From assembly GCF_024294805.1 (NCBI RefSeq), contig NZ_JANCLU010000012.1:91708-155707 (forward strand): 64,000 nt of DNA, written 5' to 3'. A program made the position numbers and the translations under genes. Positions 8,275 to 17,564 of the stretch are shown one piece after another. Positions within the stretch are counted from its first letter, which is position 1. Each line of letters begins with the position of its first letter. Origin of the DNA: Alsobacter ponti. Its GTDB lineage: Bacteria > Pseudomonadota > Alphaproteobacteria > Rhizobiales > Beijerinckiaceae. A model generated the notes under the pieces. The model had not been told where the DNA came from. It ran no database searches and saw only the letters and a list, made by a program, of their open reading frames with translations.

Positions 8275-9396
8275 TCAATTTCGGAGGTCGCTCCTGTGGT
8301 CGCCATCCTCGATGTCGAGCACGCCATGCCCGAGCGGCTGCTGGTACAGCCGGTCGCGGTGGCGTTCGACCCACGCCAGGATTTCGGCGACGGCCTGCAA
8401 CCACTCGTCAGGGACCTCGCCCTGCGGCGTCGCGGCCGCGTAGAGACCGCGCGCCAGCTTCACGTGCCGGAACACCGGGACGCCAGCCTCCTCCGCCGCC
8501 GCGCGCAGGCGCACGGCGCGGTCTCCTCGGGCGCGGTCGATGACGAGGGGCAGTGGAACGTCCGGCGGCTCGTACAGGATCGCGACGGCGATGTGCGTGG
8601 GGTTGACCACCAGCGCGGTCGGCTTCTTCTGCGCGTGTCCGCCATCGCCCATGACGAGCTCGAAGGCGAGCTGGCGACGGTGACCTTTGACGTGGGGATC
8701 GCCCTCGCTCTCCTTGTACTCCCGCTTCACCTCGTCCTTGGTCATCATCAACTCCTTGGTGTGGGAGTAGCGCTGCCAGGCGAGGTCGGCCACGGCGACG
8801 ACGATGAAGACGAGGGCGCTCGAGGCGAGGATTTGCGCCAGGGTGGCGGCCGTAATCCCGGCGAGGCAAGGCATGCCGCAGGGAAGCCCGACGACATAGG
8901 CGCCCATCGCTTCACGCACGATGCCGAACACCACGACGGCGAGCGCGGCGATCTTGAGCAGCGCCTTGAGGATCTCGACCAGCTGCTTCTTGGAGAAGAT
9001 GCGCTTGAAGCCGCTGGCCGGGCTGATCTTGGACAAGGACGGGGTGATGCCCTGCAGGGCGAAGAGGCTGCCGATCTGCAGATAGTTGGCCGCGATGCCC
9101 ACCACGATGGTCACCAGCAGTAGCGGCGCCAGGATCGAGACCGCCCCGCGGGCGACCGCCTCGATCGCGACGTTGGCCCGGGTGTGGAAGTCCTGGGCTC
9201 CGTCCGCCGCCACGGCGTCCAGCATCGAGACGATCGTCGTGACGGTGCCCGGGAACGTCACCCACACATACGCGACGACGCCGAGCAGGGAGGCCGTGGT
9301 CACGAGTTCCTGGCTGCGCGCCACCTGGCCCTTCGCGCGGGCGTCTCGCTCCTTCTTCGGGGTCGGGAGCTCCGTTTTCTCGCCGCCCTCGCTCAC
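8275..9396 (-). CDS. sctU: T3SS export switch protein SctU (YscU/FlhB family)
   Basis: A 373-aa protein with the family N-terminus (GEKTELPTPKKERDARAKGQVARSQEL), four hydrophobic spans and the autocleavage motif NPTH at 265-268 (VVNPTHIAVAILY). Self-cleavage between Asn and Pro switches substrate specificity from needle to later substrates. The start is a GTG at 9396, supported by its GTGA overlap with the sctT stop. A Leu/Glu/Trp-rich C-terminal helix follows the cleaved domain. It is the last structural gene of the long sct operon; the effector genes follow. Confidence 0.97.
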   Translation of the reverse strand: MSEGGEKTELPTPKKERDARAKGQVARSQELVTTASLLGVVAYVWVTFPGTVTTIVSMLDAVAADGAQDFHTRANVAIEAVARGAVSILAPLLLVTIVVGIAANYLQIGSLFALQGITPSLSKISPASGFKRIFSKKQLVEILKALLKIAALAVVVFGIVREAMGAYVVGLPCGMPCLAGITAATLAQILASSALVFIVVAVADLAWQRYSHTKELMMTKDEVKREYKESEGDPHVKGHRRQLAFELVMGDGGHAQKKPTALVVNPTHIAVAILYEPPDVPLPLVIDRARGDRAVRLRAAAEEAGVPVFRHVKLARGLYAAATPQGEVPDEWLQAVAEILAWVERHRDRLYQQPLGHGVLDIEDGDHRSDLRN

Positions 9397-10220
9397 CGTG
9401 CCGGTCCTGGCGGCGAGCGGGCGTCGATGAGCCGGAAGTAACCGGCGATGGCTCCCTGCTGGTCGATGAGCTTGCGGGTGGCGAAGGGGAGCAGGTAGGA
9501 GCAGTAGAAGACGAGCATCAGGGCGGCGATGCCGGACTTGATCGGCATCGCCACGACGAAGACCTGGATCTGCGGCGCGAAACGGCTGACGAGCGCGAGC
9601 GCGAACTCGGCGATGAACATGGCGGCGACGATGGGGCCGGCCAGCAGCAGGATCATCGCCATGCCCGCGTCGAAGATTTGCAGGACGAGAGCCGGCGTCT
9701 CGGGCCCGAGGATCGGCATCGCGCGGCCCGCCGGCCAAAGCCGGAACGAGCCATAGGCGACGCCGAGCATGCCGAGGAAGGCGCCCGTCGCCATGATGTA
9801 GGTGACGAAGGCCTGCGAGAACAAGAGGCCCAGCGGCGAGGACTCCTGCCCCAGAAGGGGGTCGATGCTGGAGGCGATCGCGGCTCCGCGCTGGTTGTCG
9901 ATCAGCGCGCCGGCGCCGCCCACTGTCCAGACGATCCATCCGATCAGGTAACCGAGCAGCAGCCCGATCGCGTAGTCCTTTCCGAAGTGCGCCGCCAGCA
10001 GGAACGGATGCCCCTTCAGCGCGGCCGCCGCCTCGAAATGGACGGGCGCGGCGGGGATGGCGAGCACGAACACCACGGCCGTGCGCGCCAGCCGCGGCAC
10101 CGCGGTCGGCGCGAACACCTGAGAGCCGGCCAGGAAGCCGTAGAGCCGGGGCAGCGTGATGAGGAACGCCATCCACTCGCGGTCGAAGAGGGACAGGAGG
10201 GCGCGCACCGGCTCCAGCAT
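9393..10220 (-). CDS. sctT: T3SS export apparatus membrane protein SctT (YscT/FliR family)
   Basis: A 275-aa, strongly hydrophobic protein of normal family length. Characteristic segments include GLLLGYLIGWIVWTVGGAGALIDNQRG and the motif around PLLGQESSPLGLLF, typical of SctT/SpaR. It joins SctR and SctS in the helical export gate at the base of the needle. The ATG at 10220 shares one base with the sctS stop (TGATG), so translation is coupled; the 3' end overlaps the sctU GTG. Confidence 0.96.
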   Translation of the reverse strand: MLEPVRALLSLFDREWMAFLITLPRLYGFLAGSQVFAPTAVPRLARTAVVFVLAIPAAPVHFEAAAALKGHPFLLAAHFGKDYAIGLLLGYLIGWIVWTVGGAGALIDNQRGAAIASSIDPLLGQESSPLGLLFSQAFVTYIMATGAFLGMLGVAYGSFRLWPAGRAMPILGPETPALVLQIFDAGMAMILLLAGPIVAAMFIAEFALALVSRFAPQIQVFVVAMPIKSGIAALMLVFYCSYLLPFATRKLIDQQGAIAGYFRLIDARSPPGPAR

Positions 10221-10486
10221 CACATCATGCCCGGAAAGCCGTCGAACAGCTTGGTGGTGAAGGTGACCATTTCCGAGCCGAAGAAGCCGGCCATGGCGGC
10301 GATGGTGGCCCCGACCGCGATCAGCTTGATGGCGAAGGGAAGCGTCTGCTCCTGGATTTGCGTCAAGGCTTGCAGCAGGCCGACGATGAGGCCGACGGCC
10401 GACGCCACGATGATCGGCGGCATCGACAGGATCATGACGAGCATCATCGACTCGGACAGGTACTGGAGAGCCAGCTGCGGTGACAT
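10220..10486 (-). CDS. sctS: T3SS export apparatus membrane protein SctS (YscS/FliQ family)
   Basis: An 88-aa protein with two hydrophobic hairpin helices separated by the conserved QALTQIQEQTLPFAIKL loop, diagnostic of FliQ/SctS. It assembles around SctR/SctT in the export gate. It sits 9 bp after sctR and ends one base into sctT. Confidence 0.96.
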   Translation of the reverse strand: MSPQLALQYLSESMMLVMILSMPPIIVASAVGLIVGLLQALTQIQEQTLPFAIKLIAVGATIAAMAGFFGSEMVTFTTKLFDGFPGMM

Positions 10487-10495
10487 CGCCGCGCC

Positions 10496-11140
10496 TCAGG
10501 TGACGTAGGTCTTGACCAGCCCGAGGATCAGGCGGGACCAGCCATCGACAGTCACGAACAGGAAGAGCTTGAACGGCAGCGAGATGGTGAGCGGGCTGAC
10601 CATCATCATCCCCATGGCGAGCAGCACGTTGGAGACGATGAGGTCGATCGCGATGAAGGGCAGGTAGAGAAGAAACCCGATCTGAAACGCCTCCCTCAAC
10701 TGTGAGACCGTGAAGGCCGGCAACACCACCGCCAGACTGTCGCCCGTGAGCTTGGCCGAGAGTTCCGGCGGCCAGAGCGAGCGGGCCGCCTCCAGGAAGA
10801 AGGCCTTCTCGCGTGGCGCCGCGTGCGCGTTGAGGAAGGTGGTGAGGGGACGGCTGGCGCCCTCGTAGGCGGCGCGCAGGCCTTCGATGCTGGCGAAGTC
10901 CTGCGGTGTGGCCGTGAGGATGGTGATCGTTTCCGCGGCCACCGGGGTCATGATGTAGCCCGACAGGATGATCGCCAGCGCGTTGAGGGCCATGTTCGGA
11001 GGAATCTGCTGCACGCCGAGCGCGTTGCGGACGAGCAGAAACACCACGGACAGCTTGACGAACGACGAGGCCACGACCGCGAGGAACGGAAACAAGGCGG
11101 CCAGCGCCAGCACCAGGATGAGGTTCAGCGGATCGACCAT
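10496..11140 (-). CDS. sctR: T3SS export apparatus membrane protein SctR (YscR/FliP family)
   Basis: A 214-aa protein with the family signatures SSFVKLSVVFLLVRNALGVQQIPPNMALNALA near the N-terminus and the FQIGFLLYLPFIAIDLIVSNVLLAMGMMMVSP region. It forms the pentameric core of the export gate. The ATG lies 5 bp after the sctQ stop. Confidence 0.97.
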   Translation of the reverse strand: MVDPLNLILVLALAALFPFLAVVASSFVKLSVVFLLVRNALGVQQIPPNMALNALAIILSGYIMTPVAAETITILTATPQDFASIEGLRAAYEGASRPLTTFLNAHAAPREKAFFLEAARSLWPPELSAKLTGDSLAVVLPAFTVSQLREAFQIGFLLYLPFIAIDLIVSNVLLAMGMMMVSPLTISLPFKLFLFVTVDGWSRLILGLVKTYVT

Positions 11141-11145
11141 GGCCG

Positions 11146-12144
11146 TCAGCGCCCGATCCGCACGATGCGCACGGCAAGGCGGTCGTCGATCCGCACGAGC
11201 GTGCCGTGCCCGACCACGAAATCGCCGGCCCGCAGGACGACGGCGTCGTGCTCCGCGATGTCCGGGGGAGCCAGCGGCACGATCGATCCCGGCGCGAGGC
11301 TTCCGATGTCCGAGACGGACAGGGTCGCCTGCCCGATGTCGCAATGCAGGGTGACGGGAAGGTCCGCCAGTGGATGGTTCGCGGTCTCGGACATGGCGTC
11401 GATGGTTCCCGTCGAAAAGAAGTGCGACTTGCGCGGCGCGAGGACCTCGCCGAGCGTTCCGTCCGCCGCGGTGGGGAGGCGATGTCCGCGCAGCCGCAGG
11501 AGCAAAGCCGGCGACTCGGCCGGGAGGACGATCACGTCGCCGGGTGCGAGAGCCCGCAGCTCGTGCAATGGAAGGTCGATGCCGCCGATCGACCAGTAGA
11601 CCGGCTCGGTCATGGCCTCGGCGATGTGCCGGGACACGGCGCGGGGCTGGAGCGACGACTCGTCCAGCATGGCGACGAGGTCGGCTGCCGCGGCGCCGAT
11701 CCGGAACGTGGCGCCGTCGGGTTCCGCCACATGCATCCAAAGCCGCGGCCTTCGCAGATCGGCCGCGAGGCCGCGCCAGTCTCCACGCGCGGCGATGCGC
11801 CATGGCGCGGCGGCAAGCCCGGGGAAGCGCTCGACGAGCCATGCCGCCTGGCCGAACTCGATGGCCGCCCGCAGGGGCTCGGGCAGCGCGGGAAGGTCGT
11901 CCTGTTCCAGGTCGAGCCCGAGGAGGCTGGTAAAGGGGAAGCTGTCGACCGCGAGCAGGATCGTCGCGCCCTGGCCGTCCCGCAATTGGACGCAGGACGC
12001 GCCGGCGGCGGGCTCGTCCAGGTCGAGCAGCCGCACGGGGCGGCCGGCCAGGCGAACATCGTCCGCCACGTGCGAGGCGAGCGCGTTGTGAAGCGCGACG
12101 GAGTCGGCCGTCAGGTCGAGTCGAGGGAAGACGGGGGCGGTCAT
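11146..12144 (-). CDS. sctQ: T3SS cytoplasmic sorting-platform protein SctQ (YscQ, SpoA domain)
   Basis: A 332-aa protein. The N-terminal two thirds are poorly conserved. The C-terminal ~75 residues form a SpoA/FliN-type domain (LPVTLHCDIGQATLSVSDIGSLAPGSIVPL...VVLRAGDFVVGHGTLVRIDDRLAVRIVRIG), which builds the cytoplasmic sorting platform with SctK, SctL and SctN. A second weaker SpoA-like stretch lies around SIGGIDLPLHELRALAPGDVIVLP. The ATG at 12144 overlaps the upstream stop by 4 bp. An internal Met (DAMSETANHPLADLPV) just before the SpoA domain could give a short SctQ-C product, as known in Yersinia and Salmonella; not proven here. Confidence 0.9.
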   Translation of the reverse strand: MTAPVFPRLDLTADSVALHNALASHVADDVRLAGRPVRLLDLDEPAAGASCVQLRDGQGATILLAVDSFPFTSLLGLDLEQDDLPALPEPLRAAIEFGQAAWLVERFPGLAAAPWRIAARGDWRGLAADLRRPRLWMHVAEPDGATFRIGAAAADLVAMLDESSLQPRAVSRHIAEAMTEPVYWSIGGIDLPLHELRALAPGDVIVLPAESPALLLRLRGHRLPTAADGTLGEVLAPRKSHFFSTGTIDAMSETANHPLADLPVTLHCDIGQATLSVSDIGSLAPGSIVPLAPPDIAEHDAVVLRAGDFVVGHGTLVRIDDRLAVRIVRIGR

Positions 12145-12749
12145 GGAGCCTTGTCCTGGCCGGAATGACCGCCTTGCCCGGACAGGGCCGACACGGTGCG
12201 GAAGACGCGGACGCGCCGATGCAGCCGGTCGGCGAGCCGGCCTGCGAGGTCGCCCGCCAGCATGTCGAGCCCCGCCCAACCCGACGAGCCGGGATCCACC
12301 GTCACGTCGACCGCGTCCGGCGAGGCGGCGAGGGTGATCGCCAGGGGAGCCGGCCCGCCGGCGTCCACGGCGAGGCGGAGAGTTCGGGCGGCCGCGCGCC
12401 AGTCGCGCGCCTCTCCGGCGAGGCCGGCGTCGATGGCCGCCAGGACCTGGGCGACAAGGGGGGAGGGCGCCGCCGTGGACGGGCGTCCGGCTTGCGGCGG
12501 GGCGAAGGGCGAGAAGGGCATGGCCTGGCACAGCAGGACCGCGCCGACGCTGGAGTGTGGGCCGCCGGACAATGCCCCGGCTTCGGCCGCGGCGCCGACC
12601 CGGGCGGCGAAGGCCTCCCCCCTCTCGCGCCGAGCCGGATCGTCCCTGGCCGGACGGCCCGCCGCGACGCCGGGCTGCTCCGGCGGGCGACGGCCCTGCT
12701 CGGGAGCCTGCCCGTAATGGCCGGACAGGGCGGTGTCGGCGCGGGTCAT
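12141..12749 (-). CDS. sctP: Probable T3SS needle-length regulator SctP (YscP-like)
   Basis: A 202-aa protein rich in Pro, Ala, Gly and Arg in its first half, with a more ordered C-terminal region (LVAQVLAAIDAGL...LRLAVDAGG..LAITLAASPDAVDVTVDPG). The family is fast-evolving, so the call rests mainly on position between sctO and sctQ in the canonical N-O-P-Q order. SctP proteins act as molecular rulers and switch specificity through SctU. At about 200 aa it is short for the family, predicting a short needle if it works as a ruler. It overlaps both neighbours by 4 bp. Confidence 0.62.
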   Translation of the reverse strand: MTRADTALSGHYGQAPEQGRRPPEQPGVAAGRPARDDPARRERGEAFAARVGAAAEAGALSGGPHSSVGAVLLCQAMPFSPFAPPQAGRPSTAAPSPLVAQVLAAIDAGLAGEARDWRAAARTLRLAVDAGGPAPLAITLAASPDAVDVTVDPGSSGWAGLDMLAGDLAGRLADRLHRRVRVFRTVSALSGQGGHSGQDKAP

Positions 12750-13225
12750 GGCCTGGGTCCCCCGGCTTTGCTGAACAGGTCTTCGATTTCCAGGGCCTCG
12801 CTGTTCTCGGCCTCCGCCTCCAGTTGGACCTTCAGGTCGTCCACGAGGCTCACGTATTTGTCGCGCTTGCGCTGGGCCAGGAGATGCGCCTGCCTGGCCT
12901 CCTGGAGGGCCGCCTCGGTGCGATGGCGGCGCTGGTCGGCGCCGTCGCGCTCGTCGACGCGCTCCTGGTGCTCCCGGAAGATCGCCGCCACGGCGCCGCG
13001 AGCCTCATCGAGGTCGTCATGCGCGACGGTGCGCCCGAACATCGGCACGTAGACGGCGTGCTCGCGCCCCGGCAGGGCGAGACGACTCGTCTCGGCGGCG
13101 TCCCGCGCCGCGGCGAAGGCCCTCGCGGCCTCCTCCGCCTCCCGCCGACGGGCCGCCAACGCGCGCTGGGCCTGCTCTTCCTTGAGGCGCTTGACCTTCA
13201 GGAGCACGGCGAGCTGCTGCATCAT
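12746..13225 (-). CDS. sctO: T3SS stalk protein SctO (YscO/FliJ-like)
   Basis: A 159-aa, highly charged, Ala/Arg/Glu-rich protein predicted to be a helical coiled-coil hairpin ([30 protein letters not shown] ... [28 protein letters not shown]). SctO occupies the central channel of the ATPase ring and links it to SctV. It lies directly after sctN with a 4-bp overlap, as in all Ysc-type operons, so the call is firm despite low sequence conservation. Confidence 0.85.
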   Translation of the reverse strand: MMQQLAVLLKVKRLKEEQAQRALAARRREAEEAARAFAAARDAAETSRLALPGREHAVYVPMFGRTVAHDDLDEARGAVAAIFREHQERVDERDGADQRRHRTEAALQEARQAHLLAQRKRDKYVSLVDDLKVQLEAEAENSEALEIEDLFSKAGGPRP

Positions 13226-14589
13226 GCGGTCACCCTCCGCATCGCGTCCAGGACCTCGTCGAAGGGCTGGAACTCGGTGGTGCGCTGGCGCAGGAACGCG
13301 TTGATCGCGTCCACCTTGGCCACGGCCTCGTCCGAACGGGGATCGCTGCCCTTCTTGTATTCGCCGACCTTGATGAGCAGTTCGATGTCGGCATAGGCGG
13401 CGAGCCAGGCGCCGATCTTGCGGGCCATGCCGGCATGCTCCGGGCTCACGATCTTGTCCATGACGCGGCTCTTGGAGAGCAGGACGTCGATGGCCGGATA
13501 GTGGCTGGCCGCCCCGAGCTTGCGCGACAGGACGATGTGCCCGTCCAGGATGGAGCGCGTTTCGTCAGCGACGGGCTCGTTCATGTCGTCGCCTTCCACC
13601 AGCACGGTGTAGAGCGCGGTGATCGATCCCACCTCGTTCATGCCCACGCGCTCCATGAGCTTGGGCAGGTTGGCGAATACCGAGGGAGGAAAGCCGCGGC
13701 GCGTCGGCGGCTCGCCCGCCGCCAGCCCGATCTCGCGCAGGGCGCGGGCGAAGCGAGTCACCGAGTCCATCAGGAACAGCACCTTGCGGCCCCGGTCGCG
13801 GAAGTACTCGGCGATGGCGGTGGCGACGAACGCCGCCTTCGCGCGCTCCATCGAGCTCTTGTCGGAGGTCGCCACCACCAGCACGGCGCGCTTCATGCCC
13901 TCCGGCCCGAGGTCGTGTTCGATGAACTCGCGCACCTCGCGGCCGCGCTCCCCGATCAGGGCCATCACGGTCACGTCGACCTCGGCGCCCTTCACGAGCA
14001 TGGCAAGCAGGGTCGACTTGCCGCCGCCGGCGGCCGCGAACACGCCCATGCGTTGCCCTTCGCCGCAGGTCAGCATCCCGTCGATGGCGCGCACGCCGAG
14101 CGGCAGCACGGTGTCGATCACGCGTCGGCGCATGGGATCTGGCGGGGACTGGTAGACCGGGTACGTCGTCTCGGGCACGAAGCGGTCGTCCTTGCCGTCG
14201 ATCATGCGCCCGAGGCCGTCCAGGACGCGTCCAAGCAGCCCGTCCCCGACGGCGACGGCCTGCACGCGCCCCGTCCGGCGCACCTGGGTGCGGGGCGAGA
14301 CGCCTTGCGTCTCGCCGATCGGCGAGAGCAGGGCCTCGTCCTCGATGAAGCCGACGCATTCGGCCATCAGCGTGCTTTGTATGCCCGGCGTCGAGAGCGC
14401 GACGATCTCCCCCACCTGGATCCCGGGCACCGCGGCATGGATGATCGTTCCCACGACCTTGATGACCCGCCCCAGCAGAGGGAAGGGGGCGGTCTGCCCG
14501 ACCCGCGCCGCGACGGCGTCCAGCGAGGCGGCCAGGCGGGCGGCGGCCTGTTCGCGGCGGCCGGCGACCAAGGCTTCGACGTCGCTCAC
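13222..14589 (-). CDS. sctN: T3SS ATPase SctN (YscN/FliI family)
   Basis: A 455-aa protein. The GTG start at 14589 is supported by a GTGA overlap with the sctL stop. It has Walker A AAGGGKS at 186-192, Walker B LFLMDS at 271-276, and the F1-type ATPase signature [11 protein letters not shown] near 301-311. It unfolds and releases chaperone-bound substrates at the base of the injectisome, docked to SctL and SctO. Length and motifs are typical. Confidence 0.98.
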   Translation of the reverse strand: MSDVEALVAGRREQAAARLAASLDAVAARVGQTAPFPLLGRVIKVVGTIIHAAVPGIQVGEIVALSTPGIQSTLMAECVGFIEDEALLSPIGETQGVSPRTQVRRTGRVQAVAVGDGLLGRVLDGLGRMIDGKDDRFVPETTYPVYQSPPDPMRRRVIDTVLPLGVRAIDGMLTCGEGQRMGVFAAAGGGKSTLLAMLVKGAEVDVTVMALIGERGREVREFIEHDLGPEGMKRAVLVVATSDKSSMERAKAAFVATAIAEYFRDRGRKVLFLMDSVTRFARALREIGLAAGEPPTRRGFPPSVFANLPKLMERVGMNEVGSITALYTVLVEGDDMNEPVADETRSILDGHIVLSRKLGAASHYPAIDVLLSKSRVMDKIVSPEHAGMARKIGAWLAAYADIELLIKVGEYKKGSDPRSDEAVAKVDAINAFLRQRTTEFQPFDEVLDAMRRVTA

Positions 14590-15221
14590 GCGGTATCCTC
14601 CCCGGACGCGCCCGCCATGCCGCCGATCGCCGCCAGCAGCCTTTCGGTCTCCACGCCAAAGCGCGCCTCGATCCGGCCGATCGTCGATTCGACCAGGATC
14701 GCGTCCTCGCTCAGGTCGCCGTCGTCGATCACCTCGATCAGCTCGATGCGGGGGAACGAGGGCGCGAGGTCGGCGACCGCCGCGCGCACCGCGTCGCGCA
14801 GGTCCGCCCCGACGCGAACCTGCACGCGGGTCTCGCGGCGCATGCGCGAGAGCGCGCTCGCCACGATGGCGCGGGTGCGCTGCGCGTCGTCGAAGTCCGC
14901 GACCAGCTTGCGCACGCAATCCCGCACGATGTCGACGAGGCGGCCCTCGAGCGCCTCGATGGCGGCGTCGACACGGGCGCTTTGGGCCAGCAGCGCCGCG
15001 ACGGCGTCGCGGTCGGCCTGCTCGCGGCCCTCCCGATAGCCGCGCTCGCGCTCCGCCGCGTGGGCGTCGAGCGCGTCCTGCTCGATGCGGCGGGCCTGCT
15101 CCCGGGCGGCCGCGACGATGCCTGTCGCCGCGTCGATCGCTGCGACCTCGTCGGCCCGCAGGACATGGGCGCCGGAGGCCAGTGCGAAACCGAGGGGCTT
15201 CAGCTCGTAGAGGCCGGCCAT
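14586..15221 (-). CDS. sctL: T3SS ATPase stator SctL (YscL/FliH family)
   Basis: A 211-aa protein beginning [18 protein letters not shown], chosen over an in-frame codon 14 residues earlier because AAAGGAC lies just upstream. A long charged helix ([37 protein letters not shown]) includes the GxxxG-like repeat region of this family, followed by a globular FliH-like C-terminal domain. It anchors SctN to the sorting platform. It overlaps sctK by 22 bp and sctN by 4 bp. Confidence 0.9.
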   Translation of the reverse strand: MAGLYELKPLGFALASGAHVLRADEVAAIDAATGIVAAAREQARRIEQDALDAHAAERERGYREGREQADRDAVAALLAQSARVDAAIEALEGRLVDIVRDCVRKLVADFDDAQRTRAIVASALSRMRRETRVQVRVGADLRDAVRAAVADLAPSFPRIELIEVIDDGDLSEDAILVESTIGRIEARFGVETERLLAAIGGMAGASGEDTA

Positions 15222-15907
15222 GGCGGGCACGTCCTTTCGATGAAGCGGGCGACGGCGGCGCACACCGGATGGGATGCGGGCCGGACCGGGCGCGCCAGGG
15301 CATTCCCCGTCGTCATGAGTGGCGTCAGCGCCGGCTCCACACCGGCGACGATGTCCGCCATTGCGCAGACTCCCAGCCCATCCATGCGCGACATGGCCTC
15401 GTCGATGTCCGATGTCGCCAGGGGATCGTCGATCCCCGAGAGGAAGTCGTGGCCGACGGTGCGCCGGGCGAGGGCCGCGCCGTGCGAGGCGGCGACGAAC
15501 AGCGCGTCTCCCAGAACGGCGCGGGCCCGCTCGCGATCGGCGCGCGAGACGAGGCGTCGGAGCCGTTCATGGAGCAGGGCCGCCGCCAGCTGTCGCCGCA
15601 CGGTCGCGGCGCCCGGCCCCTCCTGGCAGACGAACCGCAGGACGACGGCTCCCTCCGGGCTCCCGGCCAGAAGCGACAGGTCCACCTTGTCGATTCCGAG
15701 CCCGAAACCGGCATCGCTCATGGCGACCGCCCGCCTGATCGGGCGGCCGAAGCGGGTATCGGACGCCAGGGCCGCGAGGCGCGCCGCAGGCCCGCCGCCG
15801 GCCCGCAGCGCGGCGGCGGCGCGGCCGGGCGCGAGGCAGGCCGCGGCGAGGCAGGAGGCCGGAACGAGGGCGGACAGCGCGGCCGCGGGGTCGGGCCGGG
15901 GCGTCAT
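15200..15907 (-). CDS. sctK: Probable T3SS sorting-platform protein SctK
   Basis: A 235-aa, Ala/Arg-rich soluble protein between sctJ and sctL, exactly where Ysc-type operons carry sctK. SctK links the inner-membrane ring to SctQ pods and is poorly conserved. The C-terminal segment ([39 protein letters not shown]) and length agree with the family, but the call rests mostly on gene order. It overlaps sctJ by 4 bp. Confidence 0.68.
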   Translation of the reverse strand: MTPRPDPAAALSALVPASCLAAACLAPGRAAAALRAGGGPAARLAALASDTRFGRPIRRAVAMSDAGFGLGIDKVDLSLLAGSPEGAVVLRFVCQEGPGAATVRRQLAAALLHERLRRLVSRADRERARAVLGDALFVAASHGAALARRTVGHDFLSGIDDPLATSDIDEAMSRMDGLGVCAMADIVAGVEPALTPLMTTGNALARPVRPASHPVCAAVARFIERTCPPWPASTS

Positions 15908-16707
15908 GAGGGCTCAACCAGGGGAGCCGTCCCCGCCGACGCCGGCGGCGAGGCGGGGCTGCGCCGGCGCAGGACCGCGACAAGCGCGGACGTTCCGGCG
16001 GCAAGGATGGCGGAGAGCGCGGCCACAAGCCCCGCGAAGAGCCAGAAGCGCTCCTCGGTCCCGGCCTGCACGGCGAGGCCCGGCAGAACCTGCGTCACGC
16101 GCACCGTCTCGGTCGGCGTCTGGACCGCCGCGGCGGTGAGCACCACGGTGACGGCCGAATAGTCCAGGCCCTCGATGGCGCTGCTGACGAGCCGGCGAAT
16201 CTGCGGCACGGCATAGTCGAGGTCGATGCCGGGCTGGTGCTTGATGAAGACGGCCGCCGAGGACGGCTTCGGCGCCTGGCCGAGTTGGGGCGCTTCGGGC
16301 TGGACGATGTGCACGCGGGCGCTGACGACGCCGTCGATCTGGCTCAGCGTTTTGCTGACTTCCTCCGCCAGGGCGTAGATGAAACGCACGCGCTCCTCGA
16401 AGGGCGATGACATGATGCCGCTCTTCTGGAAGACCTTCCCGAGCGAATCGTGCGAGGGCCGCGGCAGGCCGGTGTCCTTCAGCACCGCCATGGCGCGCAC
16501 CATGTCCTTGCTGTCGACAGCGACAGTAAAGCCTTCCTTGCCGCGGGACTGCTTGGAGGCGGGGATGCCGCGAACGGAGAGCGCGGCCACTATCTCGTTG
16601 GCCTCCCCCTCGGTCAGGCTCGAATACAGATCGGCATCGCAGGCGCACAGCGCGAGCGCCAGTCCGGCGATGGCCAGGAACCTGGAAGGGCGGATGCGCT
16701 GCGACAA
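15904..16707 (-). CDS. sctJ: T3SS inner-membrane ring lipoprotein SctJ (YscJ/PrgK family)
   Basis: A 267-aa lipoprotein with a type II signal peptide ending in the lipobox LCAC (Cys23). The mature part has the two ring-building domains: LYSSLTEGEANEIVAALSVRGIPASK..GKEGFTVAVDSKDMVRAMAVLKDTGLPR and the second (RVRFIYALAEEVSKTLSQIDGVVSARVHIV). A C-terminal transmembrane helix (FWLFAGLVAALSAILAAGTSALVAVL) is followed by a basic tail. It forms the inner ring of the basal body with SctD, which is not in the window. Confidence 0.96.
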   Translation of the reverse strand: MSQRIRPSRFLAIAGLALALCACDADLYSSLTEGEANEIVAALSVRGIPASKQSRGKEGFTVAVDSKDMVRAMAVLKDTGLPRPSHDSLGKVFQKSGIMSSPFEERVRFIYALAEEVSKTLSQIDGVVSARVHIVQPEAPQLGQAPKPSSAAVFIKHQPGIDLDYAVPQIRRLVSSAIEGLDYSAVTVVLTAAAVQTPTETVRVTQVLPGLAVQAGTEERFWLFAGLVAALSAILAAGTSALVAVLRRRSPASPPASAGTAPLVEPS

Positions 16708-16710
16708 GGT

Positions 16711-17154
16711 TCACTGGCCTTTCATGAGCTGGTCGAAGGACTGGGTCGACTTGCCGATGAGCTTGGAGGTGATGTCCACCATCATGCTGAAGTTCATCAT
16801 CTCGACCTGAGCCGCGAGCATCGTGCCCGTATCCATGGGTCCCGACGACAATGTCGCGCCAACCCGGGACATCTGGCGGTTGAACGATGTCCGCATGAGC
16901 TCCAGGCCGCTCAGGATCATGTCCCCCGGGGTTTGGGCCCCCTGGTCGACGGGCGCGACCGCCGCGGACGCAGGGGCGACCGGATTCGCCGCGGATCGAT
17001 CGAGCTGCGCCAGAGCGCGCCCCTGCTCGGCGAGCGCGGCGCGAAACGTGTCCGCCCTCTGCTCGGCCGCCACGGGAGAGATGGCTGTCGACGCCGCAAC
17101 GGCGGGCCTGGCGGCGGGAAGGAAGGCGACGGCATCGGGCAGCAGGTTCGACAT
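16711..17154 (-). CDS. sctI: T3SS inner-rod protein SctI
   Basis: A 147-aa protein. The ATG at 17154 follows a GGAGG site at a good distance. The N-terminal half is Ala-rich and flexible. The C-terminal ~65 residues (MILSGLELMRTSFNRQMSRVG...MLAAQVEMMNFSMMVDITSKLIGKSTQSFDQLMKGQ) are the helical domain of YscI/PrgJ-type rod proteins. It links the export gate to the needle and is an early export substrate. It lies 3 bp before sctJ, as in yscI-yscJ. Confidence 0.87.
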   Translation of the reverse strand: MSNLLPDAVAFLPAARPAVAASTAISPVAAEQRADTFRAALAEQGRALAQLDRSAANPVAPASAAVAPVDQGAQTPGDMILSGLELMRTSFNRQMSRVGATLSSGPMDTGTMLAAQVEMMNFSMMVDITSKLIGKSTQSFDQLMKGQ

Positions 17155-17168
17155 GGGACCTCCAGGGA

Positions 17169-17564
17169 TCAGCGGATGGATCGGCGCATGGTCAAAAGGC
17201 GGTCGACCGTCCCGACCAGATCGGGCAGGGACATCGGCCCTTCGCCCAGCCGCGTCGCGAGCATTCCGTTGCCGCGGTCGTCGCACGCCGCATGGACATG
17301 GATCAGCAGAGTTTCATCGAGTCCCGAGAGGCGCAGGAGACGTTCGGCAACGTCGCCCGGGCCAATGGGCCAGCTCAGACAGATGAGGAGACGTCCCGTC
17401 TCTTCCTCCGTCAGGACCAGGCGTCCCGAGGACTCGAAGTCGAACGCGACGCCGCCTTTGCCGGAACGAACGGAGGGCAGCCCCATCTGGGCGGCGAAGC
17501 CTTCGATGACCTCCGCCACGGGCGAGCTGAACATGGCGCGGTTCTCAACCGATAGAGGCGGCAT
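17169..17564 (-). CDS. Small CesT-like T3SS chaperone, probably for SctW
   Basis: A 131-aa protein with a class I chaperone layout: an N-terminal helix (AEVIEGFAAQMGL), strands (GGVAFDFESSGRLVLTEEETGRLLICLSWPIG), a helix (VAERLLRLSG) and a second sheet and helix. The ATG at 17564 overlaps the end of sctW by 20 bp and is preceded by AAGAGG; an ATG at 17534 without a good site is the alternative. In Yersinia the gatekeeper YopN uses the small chaperones YscB and SycN, so overlap with sctW suggests this role. Confidence 0.75.
   Translation of the reverse strand: MPPLSVENRAMFSSPVAEVIEGFAAQMGLPSVRSGKGGVAFDFESSGRLVLTEEETGRLLICLSWPIGPGDVAERLLRLSGLDETLLIHVHAACDDRGNGMLATRLGEGPMSLPDLVGTVDRLLTMRRSIR

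Noticed and set aside
8169-8327. Extension of the ExoU-like gene to 8327
   Set aside because: It would overlap sctU and cover the shared motif; the ATG at 8168 has a strong G-rich ribosome-binding site.
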